60,159 nt of DNA from an uncultured Prevotella sp. (GTDB lineage: Bacteria; Bacteroidota; Bacteroidia; Bacteroidales; Bacteroidaceae), in contig CALUEX010000014.1 in the NCBI GenBank assembly GCA_944319815.1, forward strand, positions 1 through 60,159, given 5' to 3'. The first letter of the stretch is position 1, and each line of letters opens with the position of its first letter. Below, piece after piece: positions 13,113 through 21,331 of this stretch. A program made the translations under genes and the position numbers. The notes beneath the pieces were generated by a model, which saw nothing but the letters and a program-made list of their open reading frames with translations, was not told where the DNA came from and made no database searches.

Positions 13113-14438
13113 TTAATCAAATAACGCCTCTATTTCAGTTGTCGTGACCGCGCTGTCAGCCGTCGCCCCAGTGGCTACGCCGTTGAGCTTCGTCTTGTCG
13201 GCAGCCGCCATGACGCCAGCCGCCGACGTTGTGGCTGCTGGAATTGGCAAGGTCAAATTTTTTACCTCGGCCACACCACTGGCTATTTCCAAAGCACCAT
13301 AGCCAATATTCACTAATGTGGCAGTAGCGGATGGTTTAAACGGTGCCATTGCATAACGGGTGTTTCCCGTCGGTGAACCATAATACAGAAGCTGTTGGAG
13401 ACTTTTATAATATAACGCGCTTATTAGTCCGTCCTTTTCCTCTGTCGCCGCAGAGTAGGTCGTGTCGGTATCCGTCCAAGGCACATTCACCACCATCTTT
13501 CCTGAGCTGTCCTTCTGCACCGCGTATGTCTTGCCGGCCGTCGCTGATGGCGTGCCCGCGGCCACCGTCTGCACCGTGTCGCTGCCCAGCTTCACGCCTC
13601 CCAGCACTGAAGATGTCGCTTGCGGCAGCGTGTACGAGCCTTGTTCGCCCGGTATGCCCAGAGCCGTGATGTCGTTCTTCGTCACCGCCGTGGCCGCCGT
13701 CACGTGCCCCTCGGAGTTGGTTGTTATCTTGTACAGCCCTGCGCCGAAGGCCGCGCCCTTCTTCGTGGCGTGCTGGTAGGCCGTGTTGCCGTAGTCGCCA
13801 CGGAACGCCGTTGACGACGTAGTGCCTAAGGCCAGTGATGCGCTTATCTCCACCAAGTCGCTGCCCGACCAACGGTAAGTCTTGTTGTTTGACTTGTCCA
13901 CGTATATCTTGCCGTCTTCGGGTGTCACGCCGTCTGTCGTTGATGTGCCGTAATTCACATACTGCGCGTATCCGTTCTTTTCTGCCCAGGCATTGTAATA
14001 CTTGCCGCCTGTTACTGCAACGAACTTTTTGTTCGACGTGTTGTAGCTTACCACCAAGTCGGATGCCGCCGTCGAGGAGTCTTGGATGCCCGACGACACG
14101 CTCACGCGTCCGTTGAACTCTACCACGTCGTCAACGTATGACGGCAGCTGCGCCGACGGCACCTTGCCGTCCGTCCCCAGCGTGGCCACGCCGCTGGGCG
14201 CGCCCATCTCGCTGCGCTTCACCTGCGCGTCGTTCGTCACGGCGGAGAGCCCCACGTCGCTTTTCTTCACCGTTACGTTGCCCGAGAGGGCGTGCCCGTT
14301 CACGGTTGTCGTTTTGTCTACCTTCTTGTCGATGTTGGTTTGCAGCGCCGTCTTTGCCGTGTTAATCGCGCTGTTAGTCCACTCTTTCATCTTCGACAGG
14401 AACGTTTCAAGTCCTGCCAAGTCTACGAATTTTGCCAT
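13113..14438 (-). CDS. Tail fibre protein
   Basis: 441 residues. N-terminal module MAKFVDLAGLETFLSKMKEW, then VNGHALSGNVTVKKSDVGL and a SGVATLGTDGKVPSAQLPSY segment, which are widely found in phage tail fibres. Repeated AAGVMAAADKTKLNG motifs near the C-terminus and a final TTEIEALFD complete it. The low-charge Ser/Thr/Gly-rich composition fits a trimeric fibre. The C-terminal EIEALFD is shared with the 382-residue neighbour. Translation start at the ATG directly after the conserved spacer. Confidence 0.75.
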   Translation of the reverse strand: MAKFVDLAGLETFLSKMKEWTNSAINTAKTALQTNIDKKVDKTTTVNGHALSGNVTVKKSDVGLSAVTNDAQVKRSEMGAPSGVATLGTDGKVPSAQLPSYVDDVVEFNGRVSVSSGIQDSSTAASDLVVSYNTSNKKFVAVTGGKYYNAWAEKNGYAQYVNYGTSTTDGVTPEDGKIYVDKSNNKTYRWSGSDLVEISASLALGTTSSTAFRGDYGNTAYQHATKKGAAFGAGLYKITTNSEGHVTAATAVTKNDITALGIPGEQGSYTLPQATSSVLGGVKLGSDTVQTVAAGTPSATAGKTYAVQKDSSGKMVVNVPWTDTDTTYSAATEEKDGLISALYYKSLQQLLYYGSPTGNTRYAMAPFKPSATATLVNIGYGALEIASGVAEVKNLTLPIPAATTSAAGVMAAADKTKLNGVATGATADSAVTTTEIEALFD

Positions 14439-14583
14439 GGTCTTTTTTATTGATAATTTAGAATTGAAAGTTGATAATTATGATTTACCCGTCATGCTAT
14501 TAGCCCCATCTGTCCTATTCATCCAATCTCCTCCCCTCGGGGAGGCAGGGTGGGGCTTCGGGACTGTAGGCTGGGGCTACTTT
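14439..14583. repeat. Duplicated spacer between fibre genes (copy 2)
   Basis: The same order of words as the 12935-13112 spacer: GATAATTTAGAATTGAAAG, GTCATGCTATTAGCCCCATC, family-A palindrome with TGGGGCTTCGGGACTG. The identity extends into the last codons of the upstream-encoded protein on both sides (AATCAAATAACGCCTCTAT). Confidence 0.75.
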
Positions 14584-15732
14584 TTAATCAAATAACGCCT
14601 CTATCTCTACGTCGGGCACGCGGTCTATACCGTCGAGCTTCTTCTTGTCGGGGCCCGTCATGGCGCCGGGTGTGCTTACCGTTGCGTTGGGGAACGAGAC
14701 ACTTCCTGTCTCCTTTTGTATATATCCATCCACGACAATCGCATAAGGTATACGCAGCGAGACGGACATCTCACCATCTCCTCCAGCTGGCACGCTCGTG
14801 CCGAACCCGAACTTTGCGTCGTCATAGTACACAATTCCGTCAGCCCCGAACGTGTTAAGCCCGTCAAGGGTCTTCTTGTCTGCCGCCGTCATCACGCCGG
14901 CTTTGTCGCGTGTGGCAGCGGGCAGCCCTATCTCTCCCTCGCCAGACTCTATCGGCTGGTAGCCGTCCGACGAGCCCCTGTGCACGCCGTCCAGCTCTAT
15001 CGTCACCGTATCCTCGCCCTGTGTCACACCGACTACCGTCGTCAGCAGGTCGCTGGGCATCGTGTCGTTTATGCCCGTGTCCATGAACTTCTCGCGGTAG
15101 TCCTCGGCTGCCGCGTCGTCGGGTTTCAGGCTCTCTATCCATTCCTCCTCCGTGCCCTTGAAACCGTGGATTACGGCAATCTCGTATGCCGACAGGCCTG
15201 ACAGCTCAAGCGTCACGGGCTGCATCGCCACCACGGCTTCCAGCCCGCCCTCGCCGCATGGCAGGTCGGCTTGCGCCGAGTAGGCTACCAAGCGCACGAA
15301 GCGGTACTGGTCGCACACGCCCTGGCCCGTCCTGTCCTTCCTCGCATAGAGTATTATGTCATAGTCGCCCACGGCAAACTGCCTGTCGGCCCGCCAGTAG
15401 GCTATTATTTTGTTGCCCTCGACCTTGAACGGCAGTCTTGCCGGCGCACCGGCGTGCGGAGGCCGTCCGTGCGGAGGCCGTTCGTGCGGTCGGCAATGCT
15501 CGCGACCGTCGCCCATGTCGCCGGGAGGTAGGCAGCCCAGCCCGCCGTTCATCATCGCTGTGCGCTCGTGCCTGTACACCGTCGGGTGCTCCACGTAATT
15601 GTGCCAGTTCACCGTCGGCGCGCTCGGCCTCACCCACACCGACAAGTCCAGGCCGCCAAGCCCCTCTATGCCCTCGCCGAGCTCTATCGGCCACTCTATG
15701 CGTATGTCGTTGCCTATCCTTATCGATTTCAT
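14584..15732 (-). CDS. Tail fibre / baseplate-like protein with collagen-poor fibre repeats
   Basis: 382 residues. The N-terminal 180 are a beta-rich domain (MKSIRIGNDIRIEWPIELGE, with VGDYDIILYARKDRTGQG) with a His/Pro/Gly-rich insertion near residues 75-100 (HERPPHGRPPHAGAP). The C-terminal half contains KAGVMTAADKKTLDGL and GAMTGPDKKKLDGI fibre motifs and ends VEIEALFD, like the 441-residue fibre. The N-terminal domain may attach to the virion and the C-terminal part may trimerise. A probable structural gene, upstream of two paralogous fibres. Confidence 0.65.
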   Translation of the reverse strand: MKSIRIGNDIRIEWPIELGEGIEGLGGLDLSVWVRPSAPTVNWHNYVEHPTVYRHERTAMMNGGLGCLPPGDMGDGREHCRPHERPPHGRPPHAGAPARLPFKVEGNKIIAYWRADRQFAVGDYDIILYARKDRTGQGVCDQYRFVRLVAYSAQADLPCGEGGLEAVVAMQPVTLELSGLSAYEIAVIHGFKGTEEEWIESLKPDDAAAEDYREKFMDTGINDTMPSDLLTTVVGVTQGEDTVTIELDGVHRGSSDGYQPIESGEGEIGLPAATRDKAGVMTAADKKTLDGLNTFGADGIVYYDDAKFGFGTSVPAGGDGEMSVSLRIPYAIVVDGYIQKETGSVSFPNATVSTPGAMTGPDKKKLDGIDRVPDVEIEALFD

Positions 15733-15779
15733 TTCCTCGGTTTTTTATTTTCAGAAGTTATAGAAGTTAAGGCCATTCC

Positions 15780-15888
15780 TTTGCTATCAGCCTTATCAGC
15801 CCTATCAGCCCTATCAGCCTTATCAGTCCTATTCACCCAGATTGGTTATCAGCCCTATCAGCCCTATTTGCCCTATTTCTTCACTCTT
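15780..15888. repeat. Family B tandem words (TATCAGCCC type)
   Basis: The 10- to 11-base word TATCAGCCCTA recurs with small variations about eight times (ATCAGCCTTATCAGCCC, ATTCACCCAGATTGG, ATTTGCCCTATT). It fills the 165-base spacer between two head genes. Confidence 0.8.
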
Positions 15889-15897
15889 TACTTAAAA

Positions 15898-16722
15898 TTA
15901 GTATGTTATCACAAAGTCAGACGAGTATTGCTCATCAGACACCCACCACACATATACCATATCGTTATACACCACTTTGCCAATCTGTGTCGTAGCCTTC
16001 TTCCCGGCAATAAGCGGAGTATATCCGAGCGGCAGCCCCACGTAGCCATACTTGGAATGGGCATCGTCTGCCGTGATAGTATGCGAACGCTCATTAGTGG
16101 TATAAACATTAAGGTTTTCCGCATCGCCCGTGCCTGGAACATCCGTATAATAGTCATTACTCATTGCATACAGCATTGTTACAGTCGGTTTCTCGTCGTT
16201 GCCAACAATGATTTCAATAGTTCTTACGTTAGAGAGCATTCTCACCCTCGCGCCCAGTATCTTCTGTATCTCCCTGCGTGCGTTCTCGCAGAGCAACATT
16301 TGTTCCTCGACGCGTGCCGGTACTGTGTAGCGGTACCATTCCGTCATGGCCTTTGCCACAATGTAGGCGTGTATCATCTGGCCAAGACTCTCGCACCCTG
16401 CAAGGTTGAAGTTCACGGGCATCATCAGCGTCAGTGTTACGTTCTTGTCTTTGACGATATAGTTGTCCGACGTGTGCGAAGTGTTCCATACATACTCGCC
16501 GCACATCGTCACCACCTCGGCCAAGCCCTGCGCCATCGCACGCTTCAACAGCGACATATCTTCGTCGCCAAGGCTTATTTCGCTCTCAAGCCGGTCCGCC
16601 GCAACTTGGTCTGCAACGCCAAGTTTCGCCAACCGCGCCATGCGGTACGCCTTGTCCTGAACGTCCTTGTTTAGCGACGCCCAGTCAAGCAATACGGTTA
16701 TCTTGTGTTTCTTTATTGCCAT
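15898..16722 (-). CDS. Phage structural protein of unknown role (274 aa)
   Basis: 274 residues starting MAIKKHKITVLLDWASLNKD; residues 30-150 look helical (DQVAADRLESEISLGDEDMS, then GQMIHAYIVAKAMTEWYRYT), and the last 100 look like a beta domain (LNVYTTNERSHTITADDAHS). It follows the capsid genes on the late transcript, in the position of head-completion or neck proteins. No portal signature is present and no family was recognised. Confidence 0.6.
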   Translation of the reverse strand: MAIKKHKITVLLDWASLNKDVQDKAYRMARLAKLGVADQVAADRLESEISLGDEDMSLLKRAMAQGLAEVVTMCGEYVWNTSHTSDNYIVKDKNVTLTLMMPVNFNLAGCESLGQMIHAYIVAKAMTEWYRYTVPARVEEQMLLCENARREIQKILGARVRMLSNVRTIEIIVGNDEKPTVTMLYAMSNDYYTDVPGTGDAENLNVYTTNERSHTITADDAHSKYGYVGLPLGYTPLIAGKKATTQIGKVVYNDMVYVWWVSDEQYSSDFVITY

Positions 16723-16768
16723 ATTAAGTTTAATTACATATTTGTCCTATCGGCCGCATTCGCCCTAT

Positions 16769-17440
16769 TCAACCAAGAGCTTCTTGCGCCATCTGGTTTA
16801 GTAGGTTCATCAGGTCGCCATTTGCGTATGTCGCCGCCACGAGCGATGCCACCTTCAGCACCACAGCCCTGTATATCGGCGCTTCAATCTCATAGCTCCC
16901 GGCACTCCCAGTGCTCCCGATACACCTTTTTATATATGTCAGCTCTGCCGTGGCCTCTGTGCTGTCGCATGAGAAGAACTGTATCACGTCCTTGCCCGTG
17001 GCCGTGTCTGCGGCTATGGCTATGTTCGGCCTCGACGGGTTGCCCCTTACACCTTTCCACTCGCTGAACTGTTGGTGATACAATGCCGTGTCGGCGGCTA
17101 TCGGCGTTGTTGCGGCGTGTGCCCAGTCGCTCATCTTGAACATAACCAGCTTTAGATAGTCCTCCGGTATCTCCACCTCACCTATGCACTTATCATCGTC
17201 GAGCCACGTCACGGGCCAGTCCTCTCCGTTCGCCTTTCTCGTCAGGTCAAGCATTGATAGTGGTGCAACCTTCCTCACGGCGTTTACCCCGTCCGCTATC
17301 TTGGATTTGATTATCTCCTCCATTTCCAGCGTGTCGGTGTCTATCACCGTGCCGTCACTGTCCGTGAATGCGGTGATTGCCGTATTCTCGTCCATCGCAA
17401 CCCTTACGTCGCTTATTATCGTGCTCTCCGCTACCAGCAT
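16769..17440 (-). CDS. Phage head-completion candidate (223 aa)
   Basis: 223 residues, starting at the ATG of MLVAESTIISDVRVAMD, because the codon before gives only a TTG start. It is a mixed alpha/beta protein (IKSKIADGVNAVRKVAPLSM, then VEIPEDYLKLVMFKMSDWAH). The segment GSTGSAGSYEIE near 180 coincides with a CTCCCGG/CTCCCAG-type repeat (family E). Position downstream of capsid suggests a head-tail joining role; unproven. The 3' end lies beside a family-B repeat. Confidence 0.55.
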   Translation of the reverse strand: MLVAESTIISDVRVAMDENTAITAFTDSDGTVIDTDTLEMEEIIKSKIADGVNAVRKVAPLSMLDLTRKANGEDWPVTWLDDDKCIGEVEIPEDYLKLVMFKMSDWAHAATTPIAADTALYHQQFSEWKGVRGNPSRPNIAIAADTATGKDVIQFFSCDSTEATAELTYIKRCIGSTGSAGSYEIEAPIYRAVVLKVASLVAATYANGDLMNLLNQMAQEALG

Positions 17441-17530
17441 TTTCAATTAAGAATTAAGAGTGAAGAATTAAGAAAATAACCAACAAGGCTATTGTCTTTA
17501 ACTTCTATAACTACTTTAACTCCTTGAATT

Positions 17531-17929
17531 TTACTTATCAAACACCACCTTCACCCCGTTGGCCTTGCCAATGTTTATTGCGTTCTCGGTAGTGCGTATA
17601 TTGCTCCTCACCGCCCCAAACTCCGTAGCAAGATAATTCTTGGCGTCAGCCAGCGTGTCAAAGTGCATTTCCTTCAGTTCCTTATTAGGCTTATCAGGTT
17701 TATTAGTCCCATCAGCCCCATTCGGCTTATTGGACTTATCGTCCTCCTCCTCCGAGTGTAACATAAACTTCTTCTTGTACCACGGGTGTGCTTCCATTCT
17801 CCTCTGCAATACCGGATCATCCGTCGTGAAAAATGAGTTGCCCATCGACGACGGATGGAATGCCACACGCCTGTCACCGACAGAGAAATGCGGTATTGTG
17901 TTCCTGCTTATATATGTCTTTGTTGCCAT
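17531..17929 (-). CDS. Small head protein with repeat-derived insert (132 aa)
   Basis: 132 residues from MATKTYISRNTIPHFSVGDR; an upstream in-frame extension enters an F-type repeat and was rejected. The N-terminal half looks like a small virion protein (RVAFHPSSMGNSFFTTDDPV). The stretch KSNKPNGADGTNKPDKPNKE (about 79-98) is encoded by family-B repeat words, which suggests that an intergenic repeat entered the frame. The C-terminal part (FDTLADAKNYLATEFGAVRS) is helical. Function unknown. Confidence 0.6.
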   Translation of the reverse strand: MATKTYISRNTIPHFSVGDRRVAFHPSSMGNSFFTTDDPVLQRRMEAHPWYKKKFMLHSEEEDDKSNKPNGADGTNKPDKPNKELKEMHFDTLADAKNYLATEFGAVRSNIRTTENAINIGKANGVKVVFDK

Positions 17930-17944
17930 TACTCTTGTTTTTAG

Positions 17945-18065
17945 TTGACGAGATACAAATATAGTTGACAAGTAACGAGGGACAAGTTGACAAGGAAATA
18001 TGTCTTATAGGCTGAACAACTAAGGATATCTCCTTGTCTGCTCGTCACTCGTTTGCTTGTCTGCT
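17945..18065. repeat. Family F words (GACAAG/GACGAG)
   Basis: The words GTTGACAAG, GACGAGATAC and CTTGTCTGCTCGTCACTCG repeat on both strands of the spacer before the capsid gene. A longer version of the same text is found in the host spacer 38284-38400. Confidence 0.65.
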
Positions 18066-18069
18066 GTAA

Positions 18070-19551
18070 TTATGCGCCTAAGCCACCGTCTTCGTCTTCT
18101 TCGTCAAGGCTTTCCTCGGCAGGTTTCGGTGCGAGCTGCACGCGTGCGTGTGCCCTTGCGTTCTTCAGTACGAGGCAGCTTACCTCCTGTATTACCTTTG
18201 CTTCAGAATTGCGTATTCCGGCGGTCTTCAGGTCGAGCGCGCTCTTCTTGAATGAAATGAATATACGTTTCTCAAGATAACCGTCTTCAAGCGCAAAGCC
18301 GTAGTCTGACATTCCTGCCTGGTCGAACAGCTCGTGATGTATTAACAACACTTCGCCGAAATCTGTCTTGAACGACGTGAAGCGCAAGTCCCATATAGCC
18401 ACGGTTTCCTTCGCGCGGAAACGCTCGCTCTTGATTTTCGATATTGCGGCCACCATGTCCGAACCTGCGAACAGCACCTTTCTCTTCGTAGATGCAACGC
18501 CGATGAACAAGTCTTTCGAGAAGTCCACAAGGTCGCCCTCGTCTATTACGAGCTTCGCCGTGTCGCCAGTGCCTTCCCAGTGACCAAGCGTAATGTCCTT
18601 GCCGGCCATCCACCAAATACCTTTTGTAAAGTATGTTATCTGTTGCTTCTTTGATGCGTGTTTTATGGCGTTCTTCACACCGAACAGCGAAGTAAGTTCG
18701 CGCGACACCTTGAAGTCGTAAACACCCTCTTCCTCCAGGTCGGAGAATGTCCAGTTGGCCTCGTTCTTCCACAGCTTCTCGAACGTCGACTGCTCTACCT
18801 GCAACATGAAGTTCTGGCAATACTGCTCCTCGGCTGTCGGCAGGTTCACGAACATACCCGTCTGAGCGTCAAACTCCGAGCAAGCCTTACCCATGCGTAC
18901 CAAACGTGTGCCTTTCGCTATCACCGGCAACCAAATACTATTCTTGCTGCTGTCCTGGTTGCCGTTCACGGCGAACACGGTCAGGTCGCCCGTCGTCTCG
19001 TCCACGCCGATAACTTTCAGCATAAGGTCGGGTATCAGGTCGCCTTCCTCGTATCTCACGCCCTTGTCGTCATATACGCCAGGAACGCCTACAACCCTGA
19101 TGGTATCGTCCTCGGTAAATAAGTTAATGTCGTCCACCTTGATAGTGGTGCGGTCGCCGCTCGCCTGTGCCGTGGTCGCTTCCTTCAGTGTGGTGTATAT
19201 CGGTCTTGTACCGACGCTGTAATACTTGGTAATCAGTGAGTTGATATGTCGTCCACCCTTGCCGCGCGTTATCTGCTCCAGCGGAGTTGACATTGGTCGT
19301 ATCTTCATCACCTTCGTGTCCAAATCGGTAACATGGAAATCCTCGTCGCCGTACTGCTCCGAATGGGTTACCGAGCTGGCACCGGAATTTGACACGTCAT
19401 CTACAGCCTCCACGCCGTCGCCGGCCGTCGTCTTTCCCGCGTCGGGCAGGTCGGCAGCGGCAGCCGCCATAATCACGTTGCCCGCAGCTCCCGTCAGCGT
19501 GGCAACAACAGTGAGCAAAAAGCCCACAAACAAACTAAAATACTTTTTCAT
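18070..19551 (-). CDS. Major capsid protein (DUF5309/SU10-like, HK97 fold)
   Basis: 493 residues. The body includes KVMKIRPMSTPLEQITRGKG, KNSIWLPVIAKGTRLVRMGK and AGSDMVAAISKIKSERFRAK, which I associate with the SU10/DUF5309 capsid group. The gene follows a scaffold-like gene, as expected. Oddly, the first 35 residues are hydrophobic (MKKYFSLFVGFLLTVVATLT, then AAGNVIMAAAAADLPDAG) and look like a signal peptide; the normal body begins near residue 60. The C-terminus is acidic (EESLDEEDEDGGLGA). Start supported by a GAGAGAA ribosome-binding site. The fold is inferred, not verified. Confidence 0.75.
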   Translation of the reverse strand: MKKYFSLFVGFLLTVVATLTGAAGNVIMAAAAADLPDAGKTTAGDGVEAVDDVSNSGASSVTHSEQYGDEDFHVTDLDTKVMKIRPMSTPLEQITRGKGGRHINSLITKYYSVGTRPIYTTLKEATTAQASGDRTTIKVDDINLFTEDDTIRVVGVPGVYDDKGVRYEEGDLIPDLMLKVIGVDETTGDLTVFAVNGNQDSSKNSIWLPVIAKGTRLVRMGKACSEFDAQTGMFVNLPTAEEQYCQNFMLQVEQSTFEKLWKNEANWTFSDLEEEGVYDFKVSRELTSLFGVKNAIKHASKKQQITYFTKGIWWMAGKDITLGHWEGTGDTAKLVIDEGDLVDFSKDLFIGVASTKRKVLFAGSDMVAAISKIKSERFRAKETVAIWDLRFTSFKTDFGEVLLIHHELFDQAGMSDYGFALEDGYLEKRIFISFKKSALDLKTAGIRNSEAKVIQEVSCLVLKNARAHARVQLAPKPAEESLDEEDEDGGLGA

Positions 19552-19663
19552 CGTTCTCTCAATTTATTTAATTGTTAATTTTTAATAGCTTCTGCGTATT
19601 AGGCCTATCAGCCCCATTCGGCCCATTATTTTCTTAATTCTTAACTCTTAATTCTTAACTTAA

Positions 19664-20473
19664 TTAGTATTTCTCCCTCTTCGCCTTGCTCCACGGGTCT
19701 TCCTGCGCCGCGCTTGCAAGGAAGTTGTCTTTCGGTCTCGTCTGTGCTCGTCCGCCTCCGGCTATCATCGGCATACCGTCACCCTTGCCCTTGCGCATTT
19801 TCTCCTCTATGCGCTGGTTGCGCCCTGCGGCCTGTCCGCTTTCCTCTGCTGCGGCTACGTCCTTGTCGTAGTTCAGACCCTTAAAGGCGAAGTCAAGCAT
19901 TTCCGGACTTATTATTCCTGCTATCAGGTTGCCAAACTGCTGGTTGATAAACTCCCTTATGGCGTCTATCTGTTCGGGCGTAGCGTTGTGCTCCTGCGCC
20001 CAGTTCTCTATGGTCGTTTCCGATGCGTCCACGTTCTGCTCGAACTGTGCCTGTAGTTCGTCGTTCTTCTTAATCTGCTTTGCGTGTGCGTCCAGTGCGT
20101 CGGCAAACGCCTTCACGTTCTCCGGTGACGGGTCGTTCACGGCTTCCTTGAACAGGTCGCCGAACTGCTTCATCAACGCAACGCCCATCTGCTTCTTGCC
20201 GTCCAGCAGGTCGTTCATGAAATAGGCTGCGTTTGGGTTCTCAAGGAACATGTTGTTCAGCTTCTCGTTGTTCTCGCGGTTACGCCTTAGCTCCTCCGCG
20301 TTGGCGTTGTACTCATCATCCAATGCGCCGTAATAAGCCTCCTCGTCGTCCATGTTCACGTCGGGATGGCGTGTCGAGAAATTCTCGCGGAATGTGTCCC
20401 TGCGGCTTTTCTTTGCCTGCTCCTGGCTTCCCTGTTCACCGCCTGTCGTCGTGTTGTTCTTATTTTCTGCCAT
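19664..20473 (-). CDS. Scaffolding-like head protein
   Basis: 269 residues, very hydrophilic, helical and acidic, with Glu/Asn/Gln-rich segments (EELRRNRENNEKLNNMFLEN) and a basic tail (PWSKAKREKY). Scaffold proteins of tailed phages are helical, low in hydrophobics and encoded just before the major capsid gene, as here. The middle contains an ISPEMLDFAFKGLNYDKD segment of unknown role. First gene of the leftward late head transcript; it begins after a repeat-rich divergent spacer. Confidence 0.7.
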   Translation of the reverse strand: MAENKNNTTTGGEQGSQEQAKKSRRDTFRENFSTRHPDVNMDDEEAYYGALDDEYNANAEELRRNRENNEKLNNMFLENPNAAYFMNDLLDGKKQMGVALMKQFGDLFKEAVNDPSPENVKAFADALDAHAKQIKKNDELQAQFEQNVDASETTIENWAQEHNATPEQIDAIREFINQQFGNLIAGIISPEMLDFAFKGLNYDKDVAAAEESGQAAGRNQRIEEKMRKGKGDGMPMIAGGGRAQTRPKDNFLASAAQEDPWSKAKREKY

Positions 20474-20502
20474 ATTTCAATTGTTTGTTTTCGTTATGTC
20501 CT

Positions 20503-20548
20503 CCCAGAACTCTCAGCTCTCCCAGTCATCCCAGTCCTCCCAAAGAGT
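20503..20548. repeat. Family E words (CTCCCAG)
   Basis: CTCCCAGAACTCTCAGCTCT and similar words recur. The same family enters coding sequence at 21160-21195 and at the end of the rhomboid frame near 21885. It occurs also at 8910-8940 and 24065-24110. Confidence 0.75.
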
Positions 20549-20594
20549 CCTTTTCTTCGCAAATTTATCCGCTTTTCGATTTTTTATCTGTATA

Positions 20595-20626
20595 TCTGCG
20601 CAACTCGTAAAAATTTTGTATCTTTG
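20595..20626 (+). promoter_or_regulatory. Rightward promoter for the terminase-side transcript
   Basis: TATCTTTG (20619-20626) matches the -7 box. The upstream element is only CTG at 20596-20598 with 20-base spacing, so the -33 is weak. It reads towards the Bro-N remnant and the HTH/rhomboid/terminase genes. A possible leftward -7 box (TAAATTTG, 20567-20560) for the scaffold gene has no clear -33. Confidence 0.45.
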
Positions 20627-20714
20627 TACCATCGCACATTTAATCTATTTAATCGGTTCGGTTATCCTGCCTCGTCACCAAGATAACCGGGCATAATTCT
20701 TAATTGTCTTAATT

Positions 20715-20837
20715 ATGCAACAGATTAAATGTGGCGATGTAAACCGCCAAGTCGAGATTTTCAAAAAAGAGCGTTTCGGAGAAGTCCGTGTAGCCGGCAC
20801 AAGTGAAGAACCTTTGTTTTGCCTATTCCATTATTAG
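20715..20837 (+). pseudogene. Truncated Bro-N antirepressor remnant
   Basis: 40 codons, MQQIKCGDVNRQVEIFKKER then FGEVRVAGTSEEPLFCLFHY and stop. The F-K-x-E-x-F-G-x-V-R-V pattern and PLFCL match the start of Bro-N domain antirepressors, which normally run on for well over 100 more residues after the PLFCL segment. Here the frame breaks at a family-B repeat (TTAGGCCCATCAGCTCC). It seems that the repeat or a deletion cut the gene. It is still transcribed from the upstream promoter, if that is active. Confidence 0.65.
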
Positions 20838-20875
20838 GCCCATCAGCTCCATTTGTCCCATTATTCTAAATAACA

Positions 20876-21331
20876 ATGCGCAACAAGGACGACCGCAACG
20901 AGTTCAAGGAACAGCAAGACGCTGAAATCATGGCTGCCTACCGCCATATTTTCAAGCTTTACGGTGGCCATGTAGGTGTGAAGACGCTTTACGAAAAGGT
21001 GTCCTTCGCTCCGGCCAGCCGCTTCTTCGTGTCAGCGCGCCAGGCATACCGCGTAATATCCCGTATGCTCTGCGGCGAGCCTATGCCGAGGATGCGCCCC
21101 ACCAACCAACGAATGTACACTGAAATCCTTTCACGGGTAAAAGCGGAACTGTCACAGTCATCTCAAAACTCCCATCCCTCCCAGTCCTCAATCAGGAAGG
21201 CCGTCGCCAAGGTGGTTCGTCAACCTGCCCCTGAAATGTACGTCGGCATACGTCAGGTATCATATATAATAAGTAAGGAGAAACGCAAATGCTACGAAGA
21301 AAGAAAACGAAGGTTGCGGCACTGCTTCTAA
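20876..21331 (+). CDS. Small phage DNA-binding-like protein with QSSQ insert (151 aa)
   Basis: 151 residues, MRNKDDRNEFKEQQDAEIMA then YRHIFKLYGGHVGVKTLYEK, a helical segment that could hold a helix-turn-helix, and a second such segment (YVGIRQVSYIISKEKRKCYE). Residues about 91-104 (LSQSSQNSHPSQSSI) are written by family-E repeat words. The position before the terminase could indicate a small terminase subunit or a late regulator. The function is not recognised. It overlaps the rhomboid start by 43 bases. Confidence 0.5.
   Translation: MRNKDDRNEFKEQQDAEIMAAYRHIFKLYGGHVGVKTLYEKVSFAPASRFFVSARQAYRVISRMLCGEPMPRMRPTNQRMYTEILSRVKAELSQSSQNSHPSQSSIRKAVAKVVRQPAPEMYVGIRQVSYIISKEKRKCYEERKRRLRHCF

Noticed and set aside
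16769-17440. Calling this gene the portal protein
   Set aside because: It is only 223 residues, far shorter than phage portals (over 400), and shows no portal motif.
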